64,000 nt of DNA. Source: Struthio camelus. Taxonomy: Eukaryota > Chordata > Aves > Struthioniformes > Struthionidae. The position numbers and the translations under genes are program-made. The notes beneath the pieces were generated by a model. It was given only the letters and a program-made list of their open reading frames with translations, did no database searches and was not told the origin of the DNA. How positions within the stretch are numbered: position 1 is the first letter of the stretch; every line of letters starts with the position of its first letter. Shown here piece after piece: positions 1 to 13,600 of this stretch. The stretch lies in NCBI RefSeq assembly GCF_040807025.1, contig NC_090952.1, positions 3,488,001-3,552,000 on the forward strand, given 5' to 3'.

Positions 1-3000
1 TTCTTTCCAGGACTGTGTGCCCTTCCCAAAACAGATCAGACTAATCAACTGTGCCTGGCTAAAGGGAATGCAGACCCTGGCAATGTCAGCAGCACCACAT
101 TGCCAGGGCAAGAGAGGCAGGGAAGGACCAACTGGGAGGGGAGAAGAAACCACAGGAGGTTTGACAAGCTCAGCTAACTGTGAGGAGTTCTGGGGAAGCT
201 GTGACATCATCTCCCTCTCTGGCCTATACCCGGAAAAGGACACAACAAATTCATCAGTAAATCAGTGCAATAAAACCATACTGCCTTATTGGAACGGAGT
301 TCTCCGTGGTTCTTGTGCTCCCAGTATGCATCAGCTGCTCTCCTTACTGCAACATGAGGTTTGCAAAAGTTGCTGTTATTCAGTTTAAATGTACAGATAA
401 ATATATTAGACAAATAGGAAGCCTAGGCCACTAACAATTGGTCGTTAGTGTAGTGCCAGGAGTTGTTAAATTTCTGCAAGTCCCGGTGCTATAAAGCATG
501 TATTGAATAAATGTGTTTAAGTGCCAGTTGTGGGCCACCGTCGTCCAGCAGAGGCTTAACTTGAAGCGTGTGGTAAAGTCCCACAACATGGGATTCCTCT
601 CCTCTTTTAATACGTGAAAAACAGCTTGACCTCTACAAGCAAAAGAGGTTTTTGTTATTGGTCATAAGTTGATGGAACAAAAAGAGCAAAGGATCTCTTT
701 CTTGGCCTTTCACCTCTGTGATGTGGGTCCATGTGAGACCATTATCCATGCCAGTGGCACAGATGCTGAGACAGCATCTGTGGCATTTCAGTTTGAGAGA
801 ATGATGCAGAGTTCCCCTTCTGACATGAACAGTGCACACACCAAACTGCACAGAATCTCGTAAATTAAGCCAAGCTCAGCAGGAGATTTTGCCCTGTACA
901 GCAGCTGGAAAGGTTACCTGTCTGGCCCATGGCTTTCGGGGATGCTCCACAGTGAGAATTTTTTTGGTAAGAGTAGCAGCTATTGCCTTACACTGTTGCT
1001 ATCAAGCAGATAAATCAAGAATGGAATGTCTCAGCCCTTAAGGAAAACACTTGAGCACATTGGGATGATGGGAAAATTAGGGGTTAGACTAGAAACTGTT
1101 TTGCAACTTTAGAGTTATGGACAAAGCTATAATTTAGGTTATAAAAGGGGCAAGATAACACAGGAGCATGCTTTCTTCTAACGGCACAGAAAGATGGCAA
1201 GACTGTTTTAAAGATTCATGATGAAAGGGTTTTTAAAAATATTCCTTGTTTTGAGCCTTTTTTTTTTTCTTTTTTTCCAAATCAGCTTAGTCCTTCAGGG
1301 TCCACTAAGGAGGAGTTAAGTTTGGATTCAGCTCGCTCTTCTGAGACAAACTGCCTGGGCAGGAGGCAGTGACTTGAGGCAGGAGTAGATTGTAGAGTGC
1401 ATTCAGATATATAAATATATGATCTGGCCCTGGAGCCCACGTGCCAAATAGTGAGTTTGGAAAAGAGCTTGTTTCAATGTCTCAGACTAGCTAGCCATCT
1501 CTTTCCAACTTAAAGGGCATAAACCCACTGAAGACGCTAACGTTTCCTCTCTGTGTATAACAGGGCTCTGACTGCAAAATAGTATCACACCTACTTTCTG
1601 CCACCCTGTCTGTCTCCCTGAAGAGCTTGCAGGCGAACTAGAGAGCAGAAATTGGTGTTAGTCTACACTGAATATGTGACCAAATGCAACAGGGCCCTGA
1701 CATCAGGGCCTGAACTTCACACAACAGTCCTGATACCTTTGGAAATCCCACTGGGTCCCTTATTTTCTCCAAATCACTCTTTGGAGATAGGTGTCTCAGA
1801 ACTAGCTATAGAAGGATCCTAATGTACCTATCCTCTTAAATAATACCTCGATTATGTGCCTGCATTGGAGAACCTTGCTTTGACTCTCTTGTACCAGCCA
1901 ATGTGAGGTAGCACAAGGTAGCTCAGCCCCAGGAGAACTACAGAGATTATTGCTATGCGTTGTATATGATTCCTTCATAAAGCTTCAGACAACTGCTTAG
2001 TTTCATTGAGAACCATCAATGATATTGCCAGGACAACGTGCAGAAGCAAAAGATTACCTGAGGACTGCTGCCTAAACGAGGTAAAGACCAGTAGAGCTCA
2101 CCTGACTCAATAAACTCTGTCTGCATTTACAGGCAGTGTGAAAGCAGGAAATATAAAGGCAGGGACTTTTTTTATGGTTCAATGAATCCAGCAATCAAAA
2201 GACGTTCCAGAAAAAACGAACATTTACCAGAATCTAGCCTTACCTTGACACTCATATTCTCGTGCATCTTCTGCTGACTCATGAGAAAGTATCATAAAGA
2301 GGTGTTTGCACTGTATCTCTTTTCAGGCATCACGTGCGGCACAGTAAAAGGAAAACAGACGCATTTGTTTCTAACGACAAAGTGTGTAAACTTTTCCTAG
2401 TTTGTTCTGGGAACAAGCATAATTACCTACTTATAGCATACAAGGAAATAAGTTAGCTTTCTTGGTGTTGTCTCTCCTTAGTGCTGCTAAATAGAAGAGC
2501 GGAAAATCTCCTTTCCAGAACAGATTTGGGGAAATCCCCCTTATATTACTGTCTTGACAAGGCTTTTTTGTTAAAGTTCTATGAATTACAGTATTTTGCA
2601 ATGACATCAATTGCATATTGTTTCAGCTGCGGTTTATCAGGACCCCCTTCTTGACAAGCAAACCTATCGTTCAATAATTGCCAGTGATTTGGTCAGAAAT
2701 GCCCAGCTGTGTGTGCAAGATCACAGGAATATAGAGACTGTAAAACTAAAAACAGACTGAAGACATGTCTGGCTTGAGTGCTTGTGCTCAGTAGATATTC
2801 TCACCAAATAGCAAAGAGAAGTCCCTATTTTCCAAGGCAAGCACTCACAAAATTGTTTGCCTCCAAGACGGTTTAATTGTACTCCGAATACTAACAACTC
2901 TAAATCTTGACCATGTATGACGGGACCCTACTAAGTGCTTTAGCACTAACTCCAGAGGATCTCTGGAGATTCTTAGTTTTTGGTAGTGCTGACTGTCAGT

Positions 3001-6000
3001 TGAGAGAGGACCTCATTAACACTTTCCATATTTGCTCCTTTCCTATTATTTTCATGCACTTCTGACTGGTTAGTGCATCAGGTTGCTAATTCTTTCTCTT
3101 TAACCAAATATAAAACAGAATTTGTCACTGACATCTGAACAATTCTCACTACAAATCAACCTGGAAAATGGCTTAGTAACCAACCCCCATATCAGTGAGC
3201 AGCCACAGGGCTGGCTCAACAAACCTACCAGGTCTTTGTTCCCCATAAATTCGGCACAAGAACCTCGCATGCTACAGTAACTTCTGTGCGGCGACATACC
3301 CAACATTCTTTTCCAGGACTCCAAATAAACTCCTGAGGCCTAGACCGCCTCTGCCAGCATTTCTTCAAGGACAAAGGAGACAAACATATCTCCCTTAAAT
3401 GAACAACAGGAACCTTCATTTCCTTTAATGAAGCTTCCTAAACACAGGGTCCTTTCATCATAGCTATTGCTAATATTTAATGTCTGATGCAGTATTCGTC
3501 TTTAAGAGATGCTACATATTGCTGAAGGGTTATTTCCAAGCGGAAGGCAACAATGAGCAACTGGGCCTTTGGTTTCCAACTCAGCTAGGCGGAATGGATG
3601 TAAACCATGTCACATCTGTCCCTAAATCTCTCCTGTGGATGGGTCTCTTCATTTTGCCCTTCCCCTTCTCATCCCATTACTTGATCAGGAGTTAGTTGAG
3701 CTCTAGGGAAATAATTTTCAAGGACGCGGCACTAGCTATGGCAAAGAGAAGAGCAGCCCACTTGTTGAATGTGCTGCTGCACGTTCAGATGGGAAGGTGA
3801 AAGAGGTGTAGAGGGAGGGACAGGAGAGGAAGTTTTAGACAAGCAAACAAAATGTCATTGTTTTATTAATAGAAACATTGTGCAAAAAGTTGTTGCAAAA
3901 CTGAATGCCTACTTATGTCATCAAGGACTTAAAATTCTACTAAATGAAACTGCTGGTAAAGAGCATCACATTTCCATTCCAGCCTAGAAGCTGAAGGGTG
4001 ATGAAACATCAGGATCCAAGGGGCATTAGCATCCATCCATGAACAGGCCCATTCTGTGATCAAGAGACCAATACCCCCCAAGAGGAATAGCACATATGAA
4101 TACACCTCCAAGTCTATGACACCTCTTCAGTGTCTTCTTTCTCAGGACAGTGTCCTATGGTCATTTCAGCTTCCAAGAGCACTGCATTTCCCTCTCTGTC
4201 TCAGCACAGAAAAATACTAATCTGTCCACTCTCCTGGGCTGGCAACATTCACATTGTATTTTCACTGTTTTATTATTTCATTTTATTTGACAATTACATT
4301 TTTAAGTCAAGAACAGGTATCTTCCTGGAGGCAGTGAGGTCATAGCTCCTTAGGTTTGCTTTTTATCTGTCTACATTTTAGAGAGTTTCATGTAGTAGCA
4401 GGATAAAATAACCAGTTCCTTAAAATTTGTTATACATATGCACACACCATCCTCTTTCTCTCTTAATGCTTCCCCCATAGATCTGGTAGGACTTACTTCC
4501 TCAATCAACAGGACGAATTGTTCTGTTCTTGGCAAAGTGCATCCGTATATCCATATCCTTTTACAAAGATCAGACCCAAAGAGGGATGGCAGAGCAGCAG
4601 AAAGTTTTACAGTCGCCAAAACATACAGTATCACAGGTAAGGCAAGTTCAAAGGATCCCATTGCTGCTGTGTGAAGCTGGTCTTCAATTATGAAGCTCAA
4701 CAAAGCTGCTCTGTTTTATATTAGATGTTTAGCTATGAAGAGACATCACTCACACTCTTTTTTTGCCTTTGAAGAGGTACGGCTTGGAAGCTAGATGACA
4801 AACATAATCATTATTAATAGTGATGCTGGATGCCTGTGGAAACCCCATCTCTACTCTTTCTGTGGCCAGGAGGTATAAAGCCTGTATCCTGCGTCCCAGC
4901 AGTCACTGATACTGTTACCTGCTGATCCAAGAGAAGGATTTGGTTTCTTCATTCCTAGAACTGCAGCAAGCTGCTGTGTCTGCTCCTTCTTTATTCCTTC
5001 TCTACCTCTACTACCATTACTACTTTCCACTAGAGGTACCTGTATTATCAGCTAGGACTTGGTTTGTTTTGCAGGTGAATACAGCTGCTTGCAGCCACGG
5101 GCAAGGTGGGCCTGGAACAATTGGGGGGGGAGGGGGCAGGAAGGAGGACAGAGACTGCGGTATGTCTTAGGTCATATAAGATCTGATAACCTAGTATGGG
5201 AGGGCACGGTCCTCAGCAAGGCTGCAGGCAAAAAAAAATGCCAGAGGCAGTTGGATGGCTTAGGGGAATGCTGAGGAGATAAGGTGAGCCTGGTTGGGGG
5301 CAGAGTTAGTGCTGCTGGTGCCTATCCATCTTCCAGGCTTTTGAGAACAGTGTATTGAAAAGGAATTTGCTTAAGCACATCCTGCTCTTTTGGGGGCCTT
5401 GTCACTGCAGAGGTCACAGTAGAACCTGTAACAGTGAGGAACTGGTTATTTGTTGGCCAACAGATGCATCATTAATTCAGCAGATAAGAAAGCAATTGCT
5501 GAGAGTGACACAGCAGTCAGGTGGAAGGAGAAAGGCTGCTGTATCATCTGCTACAATCAGTTTTATGTTAGAGAAGGTATTCAGAGTTGGCTGTTTACTG
5601 AAACTCATGAGAAACATCTCATTATGAAAGACGCAAGTTATTTCCTGCTAGGAGGACAATATGAAAATTATGTGTTCTGAGAATGCAGGTGCTCAGGTTG
5701 AGGTTTACATCAGTAAATTGAGGATGTGATCCTATAAACCCCTACTCCTCCGAGGACTCACAGTCACATAAGAGCCAACATAGGCTAATTTGCAAGCTGG
5801 TCAAAGATTGCTTTCCCATGGTTTACGGTTTCCATAGTAGAACATGGAGAATATGGGTTTCCCGAAAGGCTTCTGGACACAGCTGCTCCTGTAAGGGATT
5901 ACTGGATCATCCTGCTGTTCCCAAGTCAAATGCTCTTTCCTCATAAAGAATTTCCTGATTCCGGGGCAAACCCGAAAGTAAATTCAGATTTCTTGACAGC

Positions 6001-9000
6001 CCTTATTTTCTGAGGCTTCGCCCGTGATATATGAACACATGACACTGATGGCTAGCTCTTTGTTCCAGAACTACTGAGGTATACATAATTCAGGGTAAGT
6101 GTCTGAACCCTGACATCTGTCTTGCAGCCAAAGCAGAACTACTTGTTGAAACTCCTGCTTTTTTGATATCTAGAAAGAGATAATAACATGAGTAAGACCT
6201 CCTTGCATTTTCTGGGAAGGAAGGAAGAGGTGACTATTACATTAACTGACATTTTTGAGCCTTTGGATAGGAGCTTTTTCAGCTGAGTTACTTGTTACGG
6301 CTGCTGAACCATGGCCAGGGGCAGGGGCAGGTGCAGGGGCAGTGCTGAACTGAATGTACAGGATAGACCTTCCCGGCTGGCCCCCAACACTACCCCTTGC
6401 GTTGAGTCACTCAGTTACTGCTCTGCAGCAGTTTGTGCCCATCTTCCTCCACCCAGTGCATGGAAGACCTGCGGCAGTGCTGGGGTGGGAACCTTTGAGG
6501 CCTCTGCAGTACCAAGATGGGGACTGGTAGAGAGAGCTAGAACCTGTGCTTGGTTGTCTTCGTACCCCTTCAAACCCTGCCACCACACAGTGTATCTGAA
6601 TGGAGAACTACTGAGAGTTGAGTGTTTATACAGAAATACCTAGGGTTGCAGGATCCCCTCCATCAGGGAGCACAGATAAACAGCGCAGTGCCACTGAGCT
6701 CAACACAAGCCCTCACGTGCATGGTCAGTTATTAACAGAGCTCATTTGGCAGTGACACGCAGGAACTATGGAAATGGAACAGAAAAATACAGTGATCTGA
6801 TAAGCCCACTGTCCCCTGCCCAAACAAGACGCTGCTACTACAGAATCTTTATTTCCTCAGCCTCAGGTAAGACAGTACACTGCAAAAAAAAAGCAGGTTG
6901 CCCAGACAAATTCTGGAAGTGTTAGAGTCATTAGACACTTTTTCAGTTGGGGTAGGAAGGAAGAATGTCATGGGGTCATAACTGGAAGTTAACCCATTTA
7001 ATTCTTGTTATAAATCAAGAAGCTCAATTTCAATTTCCAGACTGCAGTTTTTTCTCACAAAATGTTTTATATAATCAGTTTTATTCACTAGCTGCTTTAT
7101 TGTTATTCATTGGACTTTTGCATTGGATGACTTTAGGTGCATGGTGAATTACGAGGGAGATACATAGTTAAAGATAAATTTAACAGTTCTTTTCTGCTTT
7201 GGTTAAGTGCCTAGATACCATCACCCAGCTGTCGCTGTTCTGACTTATTCTATGTCTCAGCACAGAGCTGCTCCATATATTCGATATTACAGCTGGCAAG
7301 AACTTCAGTGACTCCCAGGTGGCTCTAGACCCTTGGAGGTTGTCTGGCTCTTGGCTGGACACTGCAACACACTCAGCTATCATAAATATAGATCCAAGTT
7401 GCATTTTGTTGAGTTAGTTGAAGATTTGGCCCAGGATTTTGAAACATGCTGTATCTTTGTTGTTCTCAATATTTCCCTAAGACGTGATAAACCTGATTAT
7501 CAGGACACTTTGCAGAAATAATCCTAGGGACTTAGTCTGGGAGGTGTACCAGGAACAATGCGGCTCACTGAGCACGACATAAAATAACTACAGGTCATGT
7601 TTTCAGATGCTGTGCCCTCAGTAGTGCCAAGGAAATCAGAGGGTTTTGTTTTGACCAATTATCATCCAATCAGCAGGACTTTCCTTCTGCCTGTTCTTCC
7701 ATCTCATGACCCGTTTCAAACTAAAGGCAGAATTTGACTTTCATATTTCAGGAGCAGGAGCTGAATAGATAAGGGCTCTGTTGCTACTGAGCAACTTGTT
7801 CTTGGTGTTTCTTTAAGTTGGAGGTAGTCAGGACACATTCCAGACTCTGCCTATGCCTCAAGCCTTCTGCTAAGCTGGTTTCATTCAAGAGGTGGTTCTG
7901 ATGCCACCCTTCCTCTCTGAACCACTCTGCCCACTGCAGTATCAGGTCCACCCACTATACCAACACGCATCCTTGAAGATGTCAGTGAGTCAGTTCCTGT
8001 TCATATGGCAGAACGCTGCTCTCAGAAGGGTGAGCTGGTTTTTCCTGTGACCAAAAAATATGCTTCTTTGTTTTCCTTTTTTTTTTCCCCATTGACACAG
8101 ATGTCTGGATTCCACAAAGGTGGAATCAAGGTGGGACAGCCCTTCTTTCCGGGTTATTTCCAACCCCAGTGGGATTAAAGTGTTGGCTATTTTATAAAGA
8201 GGTTCATTCACGAGATTATTTTTTCTCCCAGACTGACCTTTCAGGCCTAAAGGCCTCAGTAATTGACAATACAACCAAAATTTGTCCTTGTCTGAAGTCC
8301 ATGATTTTCCTCAGTCTCTTCAATGTCCTCCTTTGATGAAAGTTTAGAAATCCCTTCTATCCCTTTCGTCTGATACACTGCAATGGTGCAGTTCCTTTCC
8401 ACTAAGCAGGATGGGAGACGAATGGCACCAGAAGGGCACACTGTGGAGTCTCTTCTGAAGAAATTTGGGCAATCGTTTTTGACTGAAAGCTACATTTTTA
8501 GTGATGAAAATTTTTAGTAAATTCTTGTCAATATCTCAAAATAGATTTGATTTGAGATTTTTCAGTAAATAAGATGAAAAAGTCCCAATGTTTCTCTCAA
8601 CAGTTTGACTGAAGTATTTTGGATTTGCCACTTATACCAATGGTTTTTTTCCTTTCTCTATTTCTCTTTAAAAATGTTTTGCTTCACTTTAAATGTTGGG
8701 AAAACTCTGGAAATAACAGAAATGGTTTTGCTTTGATTTAACTGAAACATCCCATTTAAATCTTCTCTTCCCAAAATTATTTCTTTCCAGTTTGCCAATA
8801 CACAGGAGAGGTGTGTGGGAGCAAAATAAGGACAGAACTCAAATGTTTCCCTGTCTTTCACATTAGTTATCAAAATGAAAAATGGTTCCCCATCATGTTC
8901 TCCCAGCATCCTGATATTGTGATCAAAACTTCTATGAGTAAGAAACAAACACCATGGAGAGAGAGTGCAAGAGGAAAAATGGAATCCAGCCAAGGCATCT

Positions 9001-9490
9001 TGTGAAGAATACAACTCCTTAGACCCCTTTTAACTTGTGGTGCACTAAAAGAAATCATCATAGGCGGTGCAGGGCAGCAGCATCCCTGGTATATTTAAGT
9101 CGGGACTTTTTTCTACAGGAAAAGGCTTTGTGATGCTTCAGCACCTCTCCAGATTAATACTTCTACCATACTCCCCCAGATTTCAGTGTTTACAATTTTT
9201 TAAAAACTTGGTTAAGAAAAGGGGCCAAATTCAGTCTTGGTGTTCAGTCCTATAAACTCATTAGCATTCCTCATCAAGGAAGCTGGCACTGGGGGTTGGA
9301 TGTTAGGAAGTATCCTCCCTTTCCTTTCTCTTCCCACCCTGGAAGGTGATGCAATTTGATTCACCTGTGAGGACTGGGAGCCCCGACATGCTGAAATACC
9401 TAATTCTTTGACCTGCAAAGATTTTCCCAGATACTTTCCGCAGATGGTAGCACAGTTGTATGTGACATGTGACATGTTTTACCAGAAATA
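1..9490. other. intergenic DNA, no gene recognised
   Basis: I found no exon with recognisable protein similarity and flanking splice sites in this stretch on either strand. Open frames here are short (about 120 codons or fewer), lack family motifs and look random. The composition is ordinary AT-leaning vertebrate intergenic DNA with short homopolymer runs. It lies downstream of the minus-strand transporter/YrdC gene, so its right edge may include that gene's 3' untranslated region. Confidence 0.6.
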
Positions 9491-9491
9491 T

Positions 9492-9497
9492 TTTATT
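9492..9497 (-). terminator. candidate poly(A) signal of the transporter/YrdC gene
   Basis: On the minus strand this reads AATAAA. It is the first canonical hexamer I noticed downstream of the stop codon at 10697 and would give a 3' untranslated region of about 1.2 kb. Only the hexamer supports it, and a nearer variant signal may be used instead. Confidence 0.35.
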
Positions 9498-10696
9498 GAT
9501 TTCTAAAGATCAAAAACCCAAAGAGATACAGTTAGCAGATTGGCAAAATGAATTAACAACTCAATTATCCAACTTTTTTTTTCTCTACAGGTTCTTTCTT
9601 TCCAGAAAGCTGGTTCTATAAGAACAGCTGAGAAGGCAAGGTTTGCCACAGTTCATAGAAGTTTAGCTCCTCTGACTGCACAGGATTTATGCTTGACTTA
9701 AGTTCTAGCAAAACGTCAGGTGAAATCAGTGAGACTGTCTATTGTAGTTCCTTGCAGCTGAGTCAGGTGAGAATAAGATCCACAGTTTTCAGAAGATAAA
9801 CAAGGCAATAACTGCTCGGCCAGTCAGATTTTACCAAGGAAGACTCCTCCTGTCAGTTTGAAACTTCTTTTTACCTCCTCTAGGTCAGCAGCTACCAGTC
9901 AGTACAAAATCTGCAGTCTGGAGGAAACCTACCATGAAATGAGCTGTGGAAATGTGTACAGTTATGCTGGAGGGTAAGACCAGCTTCTAGCATCCTCAAA
10001 TGCAGTGCATATGACACCTCTGAAATGCATGCTCTGCACAAGTTAATATGAGAAGGGAGGGTTTTTCCTCGTGCTCCATCACTTCTAAGGAGATATTATG
10101 GGAGTTATTAAAATGGTAATTCTACCCTCACCCTGACGAATACAGAAATTATGCCTCAGATGATGGCAATTCTTTTCTGAGAAGGCTGCTATCAGAAGAA
10201 AGCCCCAGCTCCAAGGACCATGCTTTGCCTCACTTATTTTGGGAAGCTCACTGTATTCACCAACACAGTACCCAAATATAGCTTCCATCCTCCCTCTCCC
10301 ACTCTTTGTTTCATGCAGGGTTTTTTCCCCCAACATGTAATTATGAAACACTTCAAGCTATTCTCTACCCCAAATCAAAGGTATTAACTCCTAGTAAAAA
10401 AAATAAAACTCTGTTACTCTGGAGCCAGTCAATCACTGACGTGACACTTCCTTTCGCTATGTCTGATCTTCAGTGAAAGCTGGTAGTTTTCAAAAGTTAA
10501 AAATTAACCGGTACAAACTAGGTGAATGTGGTTTACAAGTCAGCTCTGCACTGGGATATTTTAGTGGAATCCACAGAAGGGTGAATAAGTCACCCCTTCA
10601 GCTGGGGAACCTCTCCCATTCCCCAACTTGACCTGAATGTCGTTTTCCAGCAAACACCTCCCTAGGGAGCAAGTAACTTTGACCTGCAAGGGCATC

Positions 10697-13600
10697 TCAG
10701 AGCCGAGTGTGGCTCTCAGAGATGTCATTAGTGGACTGCACTGGAACTGTCTCTTCTGAGATAGCCATGCCCACCCCATTGTGTACAGCATGGTTATGAT
10801 TCACATGCTCCTCCTGGCCTTTTGCAGTGACAGGGCCATTGTTGTGAACCAATGTGTATTTCTTCTGCACCTGCTCCAGTATCTGCAGCACCTGGAATTA
10901 GCAAACAGAGCTGTGAGTTGCTTACTGGTTAGGGGAAAGCACAAATTTCTTTTCCGGCTATTGAAAGATGCCTCGTTCTTTTTCACACTACCTGTCTGGG
11001 CCTCTCCTTGGGCTTACACTAAGCATTCCTGTCTGCTCAAAGGTCTCTGGGACAGGTGTAAAATGAAAGCCTGCTCCATGGAGATCCATGACCATGGATC
11101 TCAGACCTCTTTCCCTTAATGAATCAGTCTCACCTCACATGATCCTGAGGGATGTGCTTAGCACAGAGAGATGCAACGGTGGTCCATAGGCAGGATCAGG
11201 ACACAGGCAATGTGGAGATATGTTTTTCTGCTCTTTCACGCCACCCTATGATATCTCCTCACACTATCACAGATTTCTTCAGCTCCTCATGGAAAAAGTG
11301 AACCTGCTGTCTGATACTCGTTTAATGGAGATAGGAAAAGCAGAGAGAGAAGAAGAGCAGAAACAAATTCAAGATTAATTTTACCTGAGACTTTGGGATG
11401 ATTCCAACCCTGAAGAAACCTATGCTTCCACTGTTGATTTTGGTGCAATCCACAACGGTGGAGGCAATGTTCTCTGGAGAAGGCCCATCGCAAAGAACTG
11501 CATCCACCTTAAGAGAAGCAAACGTTCACACCAAGTTCCTTGTAGGCACTTGGGAAAAGAGATGGCCGTTTCCCTCTCTTAACAGCTGGTAATTATTACT
11601 ACCGACAGCTCTGCTTCTTCCTACCCTTGCTTTGTATTGTCCACTAACTACCTGCTGAATTTGACTGCGTAGTGGAATGAACGAACTTAGTAAAAGCAAA
11701 GAGAGAGCTCTTTATGTGGTGTAGATCACCAGCAGAGCTAGAAAGGTTTACATCAGCTGAGGAGCTTTGAGGAAGTCCCATTTAAGAAGCAAATGTGTAG
11801 AAAACTATATTTTTGCGGCGTTACAGGTAGATTGGCACTACCGCTTGTTTAAAGCTGCCCTCACATGAGCTGATATGAATATTATGTCCCACGCCCAGTA
11901 TTCTCAGTTTCAACAGTGGAAATGAATGACAGCCTTTTGAATGGCCATGACCATCATACTTCCAGAACTTACAAAAGCTGTAGAAGGCAGGAATATGTTA
12001 AAGCTTTGATGCTAGTTTAGACCAGCTTTAGCCTTAGATGGGAATCCCTAATGTTCAGACAACTCAGCGCCAGCTGGAGCTCTGTCACATTCAGGCATTG
12101 ATGGTTTTATTGCTTCTAAGCAAAGAAATATCTTTCTGCTGCTCATATCATTCTGTGGTGGAAGATGAACTAAGTCAAGCCAGGCCACAACTGTGCTGCA
12201 TAAAACACATGCATTTTGGCTTCCCATCAAGTTTCTTATTTTTACATCCTTCTTTCTCCTTAACTCTGACATCAACATAAGGCGTGTCAATGAGATTCTT
12301 TTAATTAGATGCTCCTCCAGATGCTTGATATCATTTATTGATTTGTCTACTTGGAACAAAGTGATTGCTTTCTTCTATCCCTCTCTCTCGGGACCAGCCT
12401 GAATGAAAACAAACATAACTTCAATTACCTTATCTCCTAGCTTAGCATACACTTGGTTGTGGTGTGTTGTATCTGCCTCTCCTGTTGGGTTAGCTGATGT
12501 GACCACAATGGGGCCAACCTGGTGACAGAAAAAGGGGAAAAAGAACTCTGAGTAGGCCTTGCTATATAACACAGATGACTTGCACTCTGAAGTTCACTGA
12601 TGAGTCTCCGTGACTATAAAGTGAACTCACTGTGACTCGCCCAGATAGAGACACCTACTCTGTAGGCAACTAAAGTTGGAAGAGATGAATCCTAGCAAAT
12701 CTGTGTAAGAGTGACTGAGACCCTGCTGAACTGGGGTATACTGACTTAGATCAAAAAGGAACTTTTTATTTTCAAGTGATAGTAATCATCAAAGAACTAC
12801 AGTGGTTGCCCTAGAAATGAAGTAGTGAGCAGGGACATTACCACAGGACTTGTAGGGTGCCATGCTTTCTCTAGCAAAGCCCAGAAATGCAGTGGTGGAC
12901 CACGGATCTGAACTGTGGGAGGAATGTGAATTTCTTCCTTTAAGGTGAATTTACTAGCAAGGCTATGGGGCTGTAACCATTGTTCATTGTCACGCATCTC
13001 CAACTCTTGAAGTCAGAGTAGTGGCCTGGCCATGCAATTCGTTCCACTCAGAGCACAGCTGCAACCAGCTGAGCCAGAGATCAGCTTTTTAAAGAGAAGA
13101 TTGTGCAAGAAAATTTTCTCTGTAAAGCAACACTACTCATCACGCTAGGCAGCATCATCAACGTGCTCGCATCCAGAGCTGTGTCAAGGTATCTTCGGGG
13201 CAGTGATCAGCTCTGCAGCAGAACATTTCCTATCACATTTTCTCTGCAGCTGCTCTGCCACTGTGCTACAGCCAATCACATATTGAGTTGCTGCTGCTGC
13301 CACGAGGTCATACAGCACAGTGCAGAAAGAGCTTTCTTCCAAGTAGGGATCAGAAGATCACATGGACAAGCCAGTGTGCCTGGCCCACAACGCTGTAACA
13401 TCCTTGAGGTTAGAGCAGTAGAGGCCAGACCTTACCCTCAGGTGTCTGTGCACCCTGAAATGTTTATGTGCTCACCCCTGCATTGTTCTAATACACATAC
13501 ATACTCTCCCAGGTTGTCACCCCAGCAGCTACTGCCTGGCTAAAGTCATGGAGCAGTGAGGCTTATAACACAGTAAACTGATGTTGTTCTACAAGCCACA

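Noticed and set aside
6311-6643. 110-codon open frame starting MARGRGRCRGSAEL
   Set aside because: It is a simple Gly/Arg-coding repeat of GGGGCAG units followed by sequence without similarity, with no splice context.
13103-13543. 146-codon open frame on the plus strand
   Set aside because: It is antisense to an intron of the transporter/YrdC gene, with no motif, Cys-rich by chance and no flanking splice support.
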